From NCBI GenBank assembly GCA_018673175.1, contig JABHDF010000050.1:1-46406 (forward strand): 46,406 bases of DNA. Direction: 5' to 3'. The translations under genes and the position numbers were made by a program. The DNA is from Rhodobiaceae bacterium. GTDB taxonomy: Bacteria; Pseudomonadota; Alphaproteobacteria; RS24. Shown here one piece after another: positions 38,182-46,406 of this stretch (within the stretch, counting starts at the first letter, position 1; every line of letters starts with the position of its first letter). A model generated the notes under the pieces. It saw only the letters and a list, made by a program, of their open reading frames with translations. It was not told the origin of the DNA and searched no databases.

Positions 38182-39352
38182 GATTGGCCTCCTGCTGGGG
38201 TTTGGTTTTGCCAGTACTTGGCAGATCAATTTGAACGGGTACGCCAGATGCGAGACATTGCGTGTAGCGCGTTAAGCGACCCGCTGCATCTAATTCACCA
38301 AAAGCCGAGGCTTGGGCCGATACCTCGTTCAACGCTTCCGGACTTTGCATCCATCGGGTCAATATTTCGGCCAAATATTCGGGCGTGAACTCCGGCTGGC
38401 GCGCCATCAAGGCGCCGCCCATTTCGCACAGCTCTGACGCGTTGACCGCTTGATCTTGGTCTAGCGAGCCCGGTAGCGGAACAATTAAAGAAGGCGCGCC
38501 AAGGGCGGCAAGCTCAGCAACCGTCGAGGCACCGCCGCGCGACACAACCATATGAGCGCGCCGCATACGGGCTGGTAAATCGCTGAAGAACTCTCGCAAC
38601 TCGGCATGGACAGCTAGGGTTCCATAGGCATCTAAAGTCTGTTGCATATCAACTTTTCGAACCTGATGAACAATCCGCAAACGATTTTGCAGGCCCTTTG
38701 GTAGTTTTTCGACCGCTTGGGGTAGCACGGTTGAAAACACACTCGCGCCCTGACTGCCACCGAACACCAAAAGTTCAAAAGCACCTGATTTACTTGGGCC
38801 CGTGTAGGAATTCTGGGCCGCTTTCAACACCGCCGCCCGCAAAGGGTTGCCCGTGCGGCGCAAACGTTCGGACGCTTTGGCCGGCACTTTTTGGGTCTGA
38901 TTATAACTCGTAGCCACCGAAGCGCCCCAACTTGCAGCCAGGCGATTTACCCGACCCAGAACCGCATTTTGTTCATGCACCAGCACACGGCGCCCCAATA
39001 AGATGGCGGCCATAATCGGCCCAAAGGATGGGTAGCCACCAAAGCCGACAACCACTTCCGGCTTCAACCGCTGAACCAGATATAAAGACGAAAGAACAGA
39101 AACCATCAAAGTGAGGAGGCGAAACGGAAGGGCCAGAACGCCTCCGTTAAACACCGTGGCCGCTGGCAACTTATGGTGAATCATTTGCGTCAATTGCGGC
39201 AGATAGGCAAGGCCGCGAGTATCGGTCGCCAAATGCACGTCATAACCCTCGGCTTTCAATTGCTCGGCCAACACACTGGCGGGGAACATATGCCCCCCCG
39301 TGCCGCCAGCCGCCAGCAAGACGATTGGTTTTTGGTTGGATGATTTACTCAT
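38174..39352 (-). CDS. murG: lipid II-forming UDP-GlcNAc transferase
   Basis: A GT28 glycosyltransferase of 392 aa on the inner face of the membrane that adds GlcNAc to lipid I. LAAGGTGGHMFPASVLAEQL is at the N-terminus, then VVGFGGYPSFGPIMAAILLGRRVLVHEQNAVLGR and, in the C-terminal half, VVSRGGASTVAELAALGAPSLIVPLP. ATG 39352 overlaps the ftsW TGA as ATGA with GGAGGT upstream; the extra 109 codons of the open frame lie over ftsW and are not real. Confidence 0.97.
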   Translation of the reverse strand: MSKSSNQKPIVLLAAGGTGGHMFPASVLAEQLKAEGYDVHLATDTRGLAYLPQLTQMIHHKLPAATVFNGGVLALPFRLLTLMVSVLSSLYLVQRLKPEVVVGFGGYPSFGPIMAAILLGRRVLVHEQNAVLGRVNRLAASWGASVATSYNQTQKVPAKASERLRRTGNPLRAAVLKAAQNSYTGPSKSGAFELLVFGGSQGASVFSTVLPQAVEKLPKGLQNRLRIVHQVRKVDMQQTLDAYGTLAVHAELREFFSDLPARMRRAHMVVSRGGASTVAELAALGAPSLIVPLPGSLDQDQAVNASELCEMGGALMARQPEFTPEYLAEILTRWMQSPEALNEVSAQASAFGELDAAGRLTRYTQCLASGVPVQIDLPSTGKTKPQQEANHG

Positions 39353-40524
39353 GTGCGACCTCCGGCCATGAAGTGAATGCCGCGGGTCGGCAGAGTGCGT
39401 ATGCGGGTGTCGGAGCTGGTACGTCGGCGCATCAGGCCAACCAACATGCCCATGGTAATGGCCGAGGCCAAAAGCGACGAGCCCCCGTAAGAGATAAACG
39501 GCAACGTCATGCCCTTGGAAGGAATGAGGTTTAGGTTGACCGATAGATTGATAATCGCTTGCAAACCAAATAGGCAAATCAGCCCTGAAGCGGCCAATTG
39601 CACCCAATGCTCGCGCTCTTCGCGCAAAGCCCATAGCGCCCGCCAAACCAAAAAGGCGAAAGCGAACACAATGAAACACCCAATAATCAAGCCGCCCTCT
39701 TCGGCCGCCACGGCAAATACATAATCGGCATGGGCGTCGGGGAGGATAGATTTTACCCGACCATCGCCAGGCCCAACGCCGGTAATACCGCCAGAGCGAA
39801 TGGCATCCATGGCTTTATCAACTTGATAGGTATCGCCCGTCGAGGGGTCGAGGAACCGATCGATGCGGCTTTGGAAATAGCCGTAAGTGGAATAGACATA
39901 GCTGCCCGCAAACAGACCCAGACCTGCCATGGCCGCGATTAATTTCATCGACCCACCCGACAAGAAGAACAGGCACATCCATACCAGCCCCAATAAAATG
40001 GTTTGGCCAAAATCTGGCTGCATCGCCAAAAGACCGCATGTGCCCAGCAAAAGCGCCACGGCCAGCCACATATCATGGGCCACAAATTTGGCTCTTTGGC
40101 GGGCGAACAACCAAGCGGTTACGACCACAAAGGCAGGTTTTAAAACTTCCGAGGGCTGCACCGATATTCCGGCGATGAGCAACCAACGGCTCGCGCCCTT
40201 CACGGTGACCCCGAAAAACAGCGTCGCGATAACCCCGCCCAAAGCGCCGATCAGCAGCAAGACTGCAAAATATTTAATCGCCTTGGGCGATAGCATCGAC
40301 ACACCCAAGAACACAAGCGCCGCCAGTGAGAGGAAGATGAATTGCTTATTGGCAAAATAATAAATCGATTTACCAATGGTTTGCGCCACAGCAGGGCTGG
40401 CAGCAAAAGCCATGAGATAACCAAGACCGATGAGCGCCATGACGCCCAAGACCATTTGGCGATCCACAGTCCACCACCAATGCGACAGCAGGCTACGATT
40501 GGTGCGGGCGAACATACGGCTCAT
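39349..40524 (-). CDS. ftsW: peptidoglycan glycosyltransferase FtsW
   Basis: A SEDS-family membrane protein of 391 aa with about ten transmembrane segments that polymerises septal glycan together with FtsI. Recognisable are AGISVQPSEVLKPAFVVVTAWL, GDGRVKSILPDAHADYVFAVAAEEGGLIG-like sequence and the late GMTLPFISYGGSSLLASAITMGML. ATG 40524 (MSRMFARTNRS) is chosen because it overlaps the murD TGA as ATGA and has GGGGGTG upstream; a frame open to 40557 is longer without support. Confidence 0.96.
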   Translation of the reverse strand: MSRMFARTNRSLLSHWWWTVDRQMVLGVMALIGLGYLMAFAASPAVAQTIGKSIYYFANKQFIFLSLAALVFLGVSMLSPKAIKYFAVLLLIGALGGVIATLFFGVTVKGASRWLLIAGISVQPSEVLKPAFVVVTAWLFARQRAKFVAHDMWLAVALLLGTCGLLAMQPDFGQTILLGLVWMCLFFLSGGSMKLIAAMAGLGLFAGSYVYSTYGYFQSRIDRFLDPSTGDTYQVDKAMDAIRSGGITGVGPGDGRVKSILPDAHADYVFAVAAEEGGLIIGCFIVFAFAFLVWRALWALREEREHWVQLAASGLICLFGLQAIINLSVNLNLIPSKGMTLPFISYGGSSLLASAITMGMLVGLMRRRTSSDTRIRTLPTRGIHFMAGGRT

Positions 40525-41918
40525 GCGGCACCCCCGGCTTCTTGCGCGGCCACCCAAGTGGTAACCGCGGCTTGAAAGGCGACCCCGCGCGCTTCGAAGT
40601 CTTCGAATTGGTCGAAGGAAGCGCAGGCTGGCGATAGTAAAATTGTGGCATGGGCGAGAGCATCTGCTTTCGCTTGATTGGCAGCTTGTGCGAGCGCCTT
40701 ATCCATCGTGTGCGCTATCACAACGGGCATTTCTCCCGCCAGTGTTTGCGCAAATCCATCGGCGGCTTCGCCAATCAGGAAGGCGGCGCGCACATTGGCG
40801 AATTGTGGTTTTAAACTTGAAATCCCACCCGCCTTGGCGACCCCTCCCGCAATCCAATAAATATTATCGAAAGCGGCCAAAGCGTGACGTGTCGCCTCGG
40901 CATTGGTGGCTTTGCTATCGTTCACAAAATTCAAAGCGCCGTGATGCGCCACGGATTGCAAGCGATGGGCCATGCCATGGAAACTTTGAAAACTATGGGC
41001 GATAACGCCGTCGCTCAGCCCCAAGCTATGACCAATGGCCAGGGCGGCGGCGGCGTTTTGGCCATTGTGCGCACCTGGAAGCGCTGGGCAATTTTGTAAA
41101 TCGAGCGTCACGCCCTTGCCATAATGCAGGCTGCCATCCGCGAAGTAAATTTCGCCTTGCGGGTGCGTGCTAGAAATGGAGACCAAACGGTCGTGCGGAT
41201 GACGCTGCGCCAGTTCGCGGCTTGGCGCATCATCGGTACCGATGACGCGCAAGGTTTGGCATTTGCTATTTTCAAACAGCGCTTCTTTGGCGCGCGCATA
41301 CCCCGCCATATCGCCATGCCTATCGAGGTGGTCTGGCGTCAAATTTAACATCACGCCCATGTCACAATGTAGCTGCCGATTTAAATCAAGCTGATAAGAA
41401 GACAGCTCCAAAACATAAAGGGTGTTTTGTGCGCAAGCCTCTGGCAATGGCAATTGCAAAACCGGCGTGCCGATATTGCCGCCCATATGCACCGGCAAGC
41501 CAGCCGATTGCAGCATGTGACAAACCAAAGCCGTGGCGGTTGATTTTCCATTGGTGCCGGTGATGCCGATGAGCGTTGCTTTTTCGCGCAGGCCTGTGGC
41601 CTCTAGCGCCATGGAGAACAAATCCATATCGCCCAACACCGCGCAACCCAACTCGCGCGCCGCCGCCACAATCGGGTGCGGGGCGGGATGCGTCAGCGGC
41701 ACACCAGGGCTAACAATTAATTGGGTAGGCGCGCCAAAATCATCGGCTAAATTTCGCACGCTCGCGCCCAGTTTTTCAGCTTGCGCGTGCGGCGCCGCTC
41801 GGTCATCCCAAGCCACCACCTGATTTCCCGCAGCCACCAGCGATGCCACACAAGCCAAGCCTGAGCGGCCCAGTCCGAAGACGGCGGTTTCACCAGTGAG
41901 TTTGGGAAGCTGCATCAT
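40521..41918 (-). CDS. murD: UDP-N-acetylmuramoylalanine--D-glutamate ligase
   Basis: A Mur ligase of 465 aa that adds D-Glu. AVFGLGRSGLACVASLVAAG at the N-terminus, P-loop GITGTNGKSTATALVCHML, LELSSYQLD and the C-terminal FVNDSKATNAEATRHAL are present. The start is ATG 41918 or the adjacent ATG 41915; AGGTAGGT lies just upstream, partly within the mraY stop, four bases away. The TGA overlaps ftsW. Confidence 0.97.
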   Translation of the reverse strand: MMQLPKLTGETAVFGLGRSGLACVASLVAAGNQVVAWDDRAAPHAQAEKLGASVRNLADDFGAPTQLIVSPGVPLTHPAPHPIVAAARELGCAVLGDMDLFSMALEATGLREKATLIGITGTNGKSTATALVCHMLQSAGLPVHMGGNIGTPVLQLPLPEACAQNTLYVLELSSYQLDLNRQLHCDMGVMLNLTPDHLDRHGDMAGYARAKEALFENSKCQTLRVIGTDDAPSRELAQRHPHDRLVSISSTHPQGEIYFADGSLHYGKGVTLDLQNCPALPGAHNGQNAAAALAIGHSLGLSDGVIAHSFQSFHGMAHRLQSVAHHGALNFVNDSKATNAEATRHALAAFDNIYWIAGGVAKAGGISSLKPQFANVRAAFLIGEAADGFAQTLAGEMPVVIAHTMDKALAQAANQAKADALAHATILLSPACASFDQFEDFEARGVAFQAAVTTWVAAQEAGGAA

Positions 41919-41922
41919 CGAC

Positions 41923-43014
41923 CTACCTCAGCTTCAACGTAGCCAGCCCAATGAGGGCGAGAATGACAGAGATAATCCAGAACCGAATAACAATCGTCGG
42001 CTCGGCCCAGCCACGTTGCTCGAAATGATGGTGCAAAGGTGCCATGGCAAAAACCCGTTTGCCTGTCAGCTTGAACGAAGCCACTTGCACAATCACCGAG
42101 ACCGCTTCCAAGACAAACAACCCGCCGATAATCGCCAGCACCAACTCATGTTTGGTGGCCACAGCGATAGACCCAATCGCGCCGCCCAAAGCCAGGGAGC
42201 CTGTATCGCCCATGAACACCGCAGCTGGCGGCGCATTATACCAAAGGAACCCTAAGCCAGAACCAATGAGCGCAGCGCAAAATACCGCCAGCTCGCCAGT
42301 ACCGGGCACATAATGGACTTGCAGATAATTGGCGAAAATCGCGTTGCCGACGAGGTAAGCAATAAAGCCAAAGCTCGCCGCTGCAATCATCGTTGGCACA
42401 ATCGCCAGACCATCGAGACCGTCGGTTAAATTAACCGCATTGGACGCGCCGACAATGACAATCAGGCCCGCGAATAAATATAGCGGCAAGCCGAAAGGCA
42501 GAAGCACGTCTTTCAAAAAAGGTATGGCGTAGCTGGTTGCCAAAGGCTCCGGCAAATAATGGCTGATCGACAATACGGCGACAATGGCGACCATCGATTC
42601 AAATATTAATTTCAAACGACCCGGCACACCTGCGCTCGAACCGCCGCGCAGTTTTAGATAATCATCGGCAAAACCAATGACGCCAAAACCTGTGGTGGTC
42701 AGCAGCACAATCCATAAAAACGGATTGGTAAGATTGCCCCAAATCAACGTCGAGCCTATGGCGCCCAGCAAAATCAGCAGACCGCCCATAGTTGGGGTTC
42801 CAACTTTGGTAACCAAATGCGACTGCGGGCCATCTTCGCGGATGGGCTGGCCTTTGCCTTGGCGGGCGCGCAACGCGCCGATCATCCAAGGGCCCAGCAT
42901 AAAGCTGATAAGCAAAGAGGTCATCACTGCGCCGCCGGCCCGAAAGGTAATGTAATTGAACAAGTTGGCGCCTGGCACTTGTTCGCTAAAATAGAGCATG
43001 AATTGATAGAGCAT
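41923..43014 (-). CDS. mraY: phospho-N-acetylmuramoyl-pentapeptide transferase
   Basis: A polytopic enzyme of 363 aa that moves phospho-MurNAc-pentapeptide onto undecaprenyl phosphate, forming lipid I. The Asp-rich active site reads [23 protein letters not shown] and [15 protein letters not shown] are present, and the histidine-rich loop is [15 protein letters not shown]. About ten hydrophobic segments alternate with short loops. The ATG overlaps the murF TAA as TAATG, with GAGGGTC upstream. Confidence 0.98.
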   Translation of the reverse strand: MLYQFMLYFSEQVPGANLFNYITFRAGGAVMTSLLISFMLGPWMIGALRARQGKGQPIREDGPQSHLVTKVGTPTMGGLLILLGAIGSTLIWGNLTNPFLWIVLLTTTGFGVIGFADDYLKLRGGSSAGVPGRLKLIFESMVAIVAVLSISHYLPEPLATSYAIPFLKDVLLPFGLPLYLFAGLIVIVGASNAVNLTDGLDGLAIVPTMIAAASFGFIAYLVGNAIFANYLQVHYVPGTGELAVFCAALIGSGLGFLWYNAPPAAVFMGDTGSLALGGAIGSIAVATKHELVLAIIGGLFVLEAVSVIVQVASFKLTGKRVFAMAPLHHHFEQRGWAEPTIVIRFWIISVILALIGLATLKLR

Positions 43015-44477
43015 TATCCGACCCTCGCTTTTTTTATATCTGCCGCTGAGCTAGCGAGTAAGGCGTCGACCACTTTTCCCATGCCACTGGAATTAGAGCC
43101 CTTTACCATAACCACATCATTGGCGCGTAAATCTCGGTTGAGAATTTCCATAACTTCATCGGCCGTGCCGACATGCGGCCCCATGCGGCCCGGCGGTAAA
43201 TGATTGTGCAAATGCATCATTAAGTCGCCGCAAGTCAGCACCAAATCAATATCGGCTTGCTCGATGTTTTGCGCCAAAGCGGCATGCAGAGCTGGCGCCT
43301 CTTTGCCCAATTCTGCCATATCGCCCAACACTGCAATGCGCCGACCCCGCCCTAAGCGCGGCGCCAGACCCATGGCCTTTAGCGCCGCCGCCATGGAAGT
43401 GGGGTTGGCATTATAACTCTCGTCGACAAGCGTGATGGCCGCGTCTTCCTCGCCCAAGCGATAGCGACGCCCGCGCCCCGAAAGACCTTCATGGTCGGCC
43501 AAAGATAAAGCCGCCAGCGCCAAATCTGCGCCCGCATTTTGCACCGCTGCCAAAACCGCCAGACTATTGGCCACATGATGGGCGCCCGGTGTGCCGATTT
43601 TGTAAATCACGTCTTGGTCTAAAATACGTGCCGTCACGCAGCTGCACGCCTCGTGCAATTTAACTTGCGTCGTACAGGCTTGCGCTTGCACATTGCCCTC
43701 GGCAGAAAAATCGATAAGGCGCGCTTGGCCGCCAATGCATTGGCCAGCGCTTTGTTTCAACGTATCGTAATGCTCATTGTCGCGCGGCAAAATAGCGGTG
43801 CCGCCCTCGACCAAGCCACTGAATACCTCGGCCTTGGCGCGTGCCAGAGCGGTCATATTTTCGAAATTTTCAATATGCGCCGTGCCAATGGTGGTGATGA
43901 TGGCGCAGTGTGGGCGCACCATATCGACCAAATCTGTTAGCTCGCCCGCATGGTTCATGCCCAGTTCAAACACGCCATAGTCGGCCTCTGCCGAGAGGCG
44001 CGCCAGACTGAGCGGCACGCCGATATGATTGTTGAACGAACGCTCCGAGGCATGCACGCTGCCGCTTTTACCAAGCGCTGCAGCCAAAGTTTCTTTGACG
44101 CTGGTTTTGCCAACGCTGCCCGTTACGGCGATGATGTGGGCTTGGCTGCGGGCGCGAGCGGCGCGCCCCAAAGCTTCCAACGCGCCCAAAACATCCACCA
44201 CAGGCAAGATAATGGCTTTGGCGCCTAGCTTATGCGCAACAAAATCTGGCCGCACCAGAGCCGCCGCGGCGCCGGCTTCAAAAGCCGCCTCGACATAGTC
44301 ATGCCCATCGACGTTGTCTCCCGGCAAGGCAACGAAAATATCGCCTGGCTTTAAATCGCGGGTGTCGATGGAGACGCCATTGGCCACCCAATCGGTAGAT
44401 ATTTTTTCGCTACCTTGGCCCAAGTTGGAGGCTAAAGCAGCTATCACTTGCGAGCCCTTCCAGAGAGGATTAGCCAT
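43014..44477 (-). CDS. murF: UDP-MurNAc-tripeptide--D-Ala-D-Ala ligase
   Basis: A Mur ligase of 487 aa that adds the D-Ala-D-Ala made by Ddl. [35 protein letters not shown] is the N-terminal UDP-binding part, P-loop [19 protein letters not shown] follows, then [24 protein letters not shown] and [20 protein letters not shown] 44477 (MANPLW) overlaps the murE 3' end by 8 bp and has GGGGG upstream; the open frame beyond it lies over murE. Confidence 0.97.
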   Translation of the reverse strand: MANPLWKGSQVIAALASNLGQGSEKISTDWVANGVSIDTRDLKPGDIFVALPGDNVDGHDYVEAAFEAGAAAALVRPDFVAHKLGAKAIILPVVDVLGALEALGRAARARSQAHIIAVTGSVGKTSVKETLAAALGKSGSVHASERSFNNHIGVPLSLARLSAEADYGVFELGMNHAGELTDLVDMVRPHCAIITTIGTAHIENFENMTALARAKAEVFSGLVEGGTAILPRDNEHYDTLKQSAGQCIGGQARLIDFSAEGNVQAQACTTQVKLHEACSCVTARILDQDVIYKIGTPGAHHVANSLAVLAAVQNAGADLALAALSLADHEGLSGRGRRYRLGEEDAAITLVDESYNANPTSMAAALKAMGLAPRLGRGRRIAVLGDMAELGKEAPALHAALAQNIEQADIDLVLTCGDLMMHLHNHLPPGRMGPHVGTADEVMEILNRDLRANDVVMVKGSNSSGMGKVVDALLASSAADIKKARVG

Positions 44478-45948
44478 GCTGACCCCCTTTCTTAGAAAGA
44501 TGCGATTGCGCCACCAGAGCATCGTCAAATGGCAAAATTGTGTCGCCGATAATCTGTCCGCCTTCATGGCCTTTGCCCGCCAGCAAAACAATGTCGTCGC
44601 TTTGCGCGGCATCGATAATGGCGCCAATGGCTTCGCCGCGATCGCCAACTTCTAAGGCATCTGGGCAGGCTTTGAGAATGGCCGCACGAATGCTCGCGGC
44701 ATCCTCTTGGCGAGGATTATCATCGGTCACGAAAACATAATCGGCTTTAGCGGCCGCAAGCTTGCCCATTTCAGGGCGCTTGCCAGCATCGCGGTTTCCC
44801 CCGCAACCAAACAGCACGGATAGATTTCCATCGGTCGGCAGATGCGCGCGCAAGGCCACGAGGGCATTGTCCAGCGCGTCTGGCGTATGCGCATAATCGA
44901 CGTAAACGCTTGCCCCTTTTTGCGAGCGGCCAACAAATTGCATACGGCCGCGCGGCGCTTGTAAATGCGTGCAGGCTGCAAATAAATCTGTATCGCTGAC
45001 GCCAAAGGCCTGCGCCATGCCCAAGGCCAGTGCAAGATTCTCGGTTTGAAAATCGCCGATGAGCGGCACGCAAATGCTGTGTGATTTAGCGTTCAAAGTA
45101 ATGTCGAGCTGCAAACCTGTGGCGGTGCGCGCGGCGACGCGAACAAAAACGCTATCTTCGGGACGCCCCACCATCACGGGGGTGCGACCCATGGCTTGGC
45201 ATCGCTGTTGCAGGCGCTCGCCAGAGGCATGACTGGCGACAATCACCGCTGTGCCCGTCTCGCTCAACAGCTCTGTGAACAAACGTTGCTTGGCCGCCTC
45301 ATAGGCCTCGGGCGTGTCATGATAATCCAAATGATCGCGCGACAGATTGGTAAAGCCTGCCACCTCAACTTGCACGCCATCCATACGATGCTGCGCCAAC
45401 CCGTGACTGGAAGCCTCCATCGCCAAATGGGTGACGCCGTGCGCGCTCAGGTCGCGCAAGGCCGCGTGCAAGCGAACGGGGTCTGGGGTTGTGTGGTGCA
45501 AGGGCTCGAAATAGCCATCTGCCTCGACCCCCAGCGTGCCCATGGCAGCGGCTTTATGGCCTTGGGCAGCGAGCAGTTGGCGCAAGAAACTAGCGGTGGA
45601 GGTTTTGCCATTGGTGCCGGTAATGCACCCGATATGAGCTGGTTGAAACTCGAAAAACCGAGCCGCCATATGCGCCAAATCACGATGCGGATTATCGCTG
45701 GAAACAAAAGCTACATCGGCGCGCAAGGGCTGCGCCAACAAAGGCTCGCTGGCCAAAATGGCGGTAGCGCCGTTTTCAATCGCTTGGCCAATAAACGCCT
45801 GACCATCGACTTGCGTGCCCGGCAAAGCGGCAAATAAATACCCCGGTTGCACATGGCGGCTGTCGGCGCTGAGGCCGCGCACCTCGAGCGAGGCCATGGC
45901 TTCTTTGGCGGCAAAACTTTGGTTCGGGCTCAATTCATCGAGGCGCAT
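44470..45948 (-). CDS. murE: UDP-MurNAc-L-Ala-D-Glu--meso-diaminopimelate ligase
   Basis: A Mur ligase of 492 aa. SADSRHVQPGYLFAALPGTQVDGQAFI, P-loop CITGTNGKTSTASFLRQLL, MEASSHGLAQHR and FTNLSRDHLDYH are visible. The C-terminal VTDDNPRQED carries the DNPR motif associated with meso-diaminopimelate specificity, as expected for a Gram-negative wall. The ATG lies inside the ftsI 3' end (14-bp overlap) with GGAGG seven bases upstream. Confidence 0.97.
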   Translation of the reverse strand: MRLDELSPNQSFAAKEAMASLEVRGLSADSRHVQPGYLFAALPGTQVDGQAFIGQAIENGATAILASEPLLAQPLRADVAFVSSDNPHRDLAHMAARFFEFQPAHIGCITGTNGKTSTASFLRQLLAAQGHKAAAMGTLGVEADGYFEPLHHTTPDPVRLHAALRDLSAHGVTHLAMEASSHGLAQHRMDGVQVEVAGFTNLSRDHLDYHDTPEAYEAAKQRLFTELLSETGTAVIVASHASGERLQQRCQAMGRTPVMVGRPEDSVFVRVAARTATGLQLDITLNAKSHSICVPLIGDFQTENLALALGMAQAFGVSDTDLFAACTHLQAPRGRMQFVGRSQKGASVYVDYAHTPDALDNALVALRAHLPTDGNLSVLFGCGGNRDAGKRPEMGKLAAAKADYVFVTDDNPRQEDAASIRAAILKACPDALEVGDRGEAIGAIIDAAQSDDIVLLAGKGHEGGQIIGDTILPFDDALVAQSHLSKKGGQHG

Positions 45949-46406
45949 AAGCCACCTCCTCGACAGAGCGATCGGTCTGTTTCACCGCCGCTTGTTCGGC
46001 CGGCACTTCGGCCCGCGGCAAGATACCGAGAAGGCTAGCCGTGCGACGCACAATCTCGCCCGCCGCCGGGGCCGCATTCCACCCTGCCTGATTATGCCCA
46101 TAGGTATCGGCATGGCCTTGGGGCTCATCGAACATCACCAACATGGCATAGCGCGGGGCGCGAGCCGGAAACGCTCCCAAAAAGGACGTCACCAAGGCTT
46201 CTTTATTATAGCCGCCGCGCGCGTGTTTTTCGGCCGTTCCGGTTTTGCCCAAAATCTGATAGCCCGGCACATTGGCTTGGCGCCCCGTGCCATGGGTCAC
46301 GACCGAGCGCATCATGCGACGCATCGAACGGCTGGTTTCTGCCGCGATAATTCGCTCGCCGACCGGCAGGCCAACCTTGCGCAAACTCGGCTCATATAAA
46401 ACGCCG
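45935..46406 (-). CDS. ftsI: penicillin-binding protein 3 (FtsI), C-terminal part
   Basis: The 5' part lies beyond the right edge; about 157 codons are present. The frame stays open to the last base (GVLYEPSLRKVGLPVGERI). The transpeptidase KTGTA motif is seen in YQILGKTGTAEKHARGGYNKE, followed by SFLGAFPARAPRYAMLVMFDEP, the usual end of class B PBPs. Its place before murE in the dcw cluster identifies it as the septal transpeptidase rather than another class B PBP. An initiator near 46384 would be an internal TTG and is not a real start. Confidence 0.93.
   Translation of the reverse strand, partial: GVLYEPSLRKVGLPVGERIIAAETSRSMRRMMRSVVTHGTGRQANVPGYQILGKTGTAEKHARGGYNKEALVTSFLGAFPARAPRYAMLVMFDEPQGHADTYGHNQAGWNAAPAAGEIVRRTASLLGILPRAEVPAEQAAVKQTDRSVEEVAYAPR

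Noticed and set aside
37060-38388. Plus-strand open frame of 442 codons opposite murC
   Set aside because: It lies antisense to murC, whose motifs and coupled junctions are certain. The His/Gly/Ala-rich translation has no domain; it is a codon-bias shadow.
39353-39679. N-terminal extension of murG by 109 codons
   Set aside because: The extension lies over the ftsW 3' end in another frame. The ATG at 39352 overlaps the ftsW stop and has a GGAGGT site.
44478-44648. N-terminal extension of murF
   Set aside because: It overlaps murE coding sequence and is not similar to MurF; ATG 44477 has a good ribosome site.

Overview
The window is a gene-dense chromosomal segment of an alphaproteobacterium. 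Four things support this: a circularly permuted (two-piece) tmRNA gene followed by an alpha-type SspB adaptor; a complete run of the alphaproteobacterial division and cell wall (dcw) cluster continuing into lpxC, bamD, recN and ligA; the hflK-hflC-DUF2065-degP group; and a meso-diaminopimelate type MurE together with LPS and outer-membrane genes. Base composition looks moderate. No insertion sequence, prophage or CRISPR array was seen. The exact order cannot be fixed from sequence alone; a Rhodospirillales-like lineage is only a guess.

Layout. 1-3.6 kb: ilvC, ilvN and ilvB on the minus strand (branched-chain amino acids), ending in a strong terminator, with miaA upstream. 4.7-5.6 kb: serB, divergent from miaA. 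5.6-9.4 kb: hflK-hflC-DUF2065-degP on the minus strand (membrane and periplasmic protein quality control), behind a recognisable promoter. 9.6-10.9 kb: mrp and a DUF1737 gene on the plus strand. 10.9-13.1 kb: thyA-folA-SMP-30 on the minus strand. 13.2-15.7 kb: permuted ssrA, sspB, fumC and a ribbon-helix-helix gene on the plus strand. 15.7-19.1 kb: a large AsmA-family gene on the minus strand. 19.2-24.3 kb: uvrD/pcrA, prmA and a pepP-like peptidase on the plus strand. From 24.4 kb to the right edge everything is on the minus strand. In transcription order it reads ftsI (partial), murE, murF, mraY, murD, ftsW, murG, murC, murB, ddl, ftsQ, ftsA, a 54-codon small ORF, ftsZ, terminator, a frameshifted M15 peptidase, lpxC, bamD, recN, ligA.

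How the genes work together. The right half encodes the cytoplasmic and membrane steps of peptidoglycan precursor synthesis (MurB-F, Ddl, MraY, MurG) and the divisome core (FtsI, FtsW, FtsQ, FtsA, FtsZ), followed by envelope biogenesis (LpxC, BamD) and DNA maintenance (RecN, LigA). Many junctions overlap as TAATG, ATGA or GTGA, which suggests extensive translational coupling. The left half has two proteostasis groups: HflKC with DegP, and tmRNA with SspB, the adaptor that delivers tmRNA-tagged proteins to ClpXP.

Most notable points: the unannotated small ORF joining ftsA to ftsZ, which starts on the ftsA stop and ends inside the ftsZ ribosome binding site; ssrA lying directly upstream of sspB; three tandem copies of the ligA 3' end, stop codon included, between the convergent pepP and ligA genes; the frameshifted M15 peptidase that keeps all its metal-ligand motifs; a 15-bp direct repeat with 21-bp period upstream of lpxC; and a D-to-E change in the SerB catalytic motif. 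Most of the window is conserved housekeeping sequence; no clearly new multi-gene system was found.
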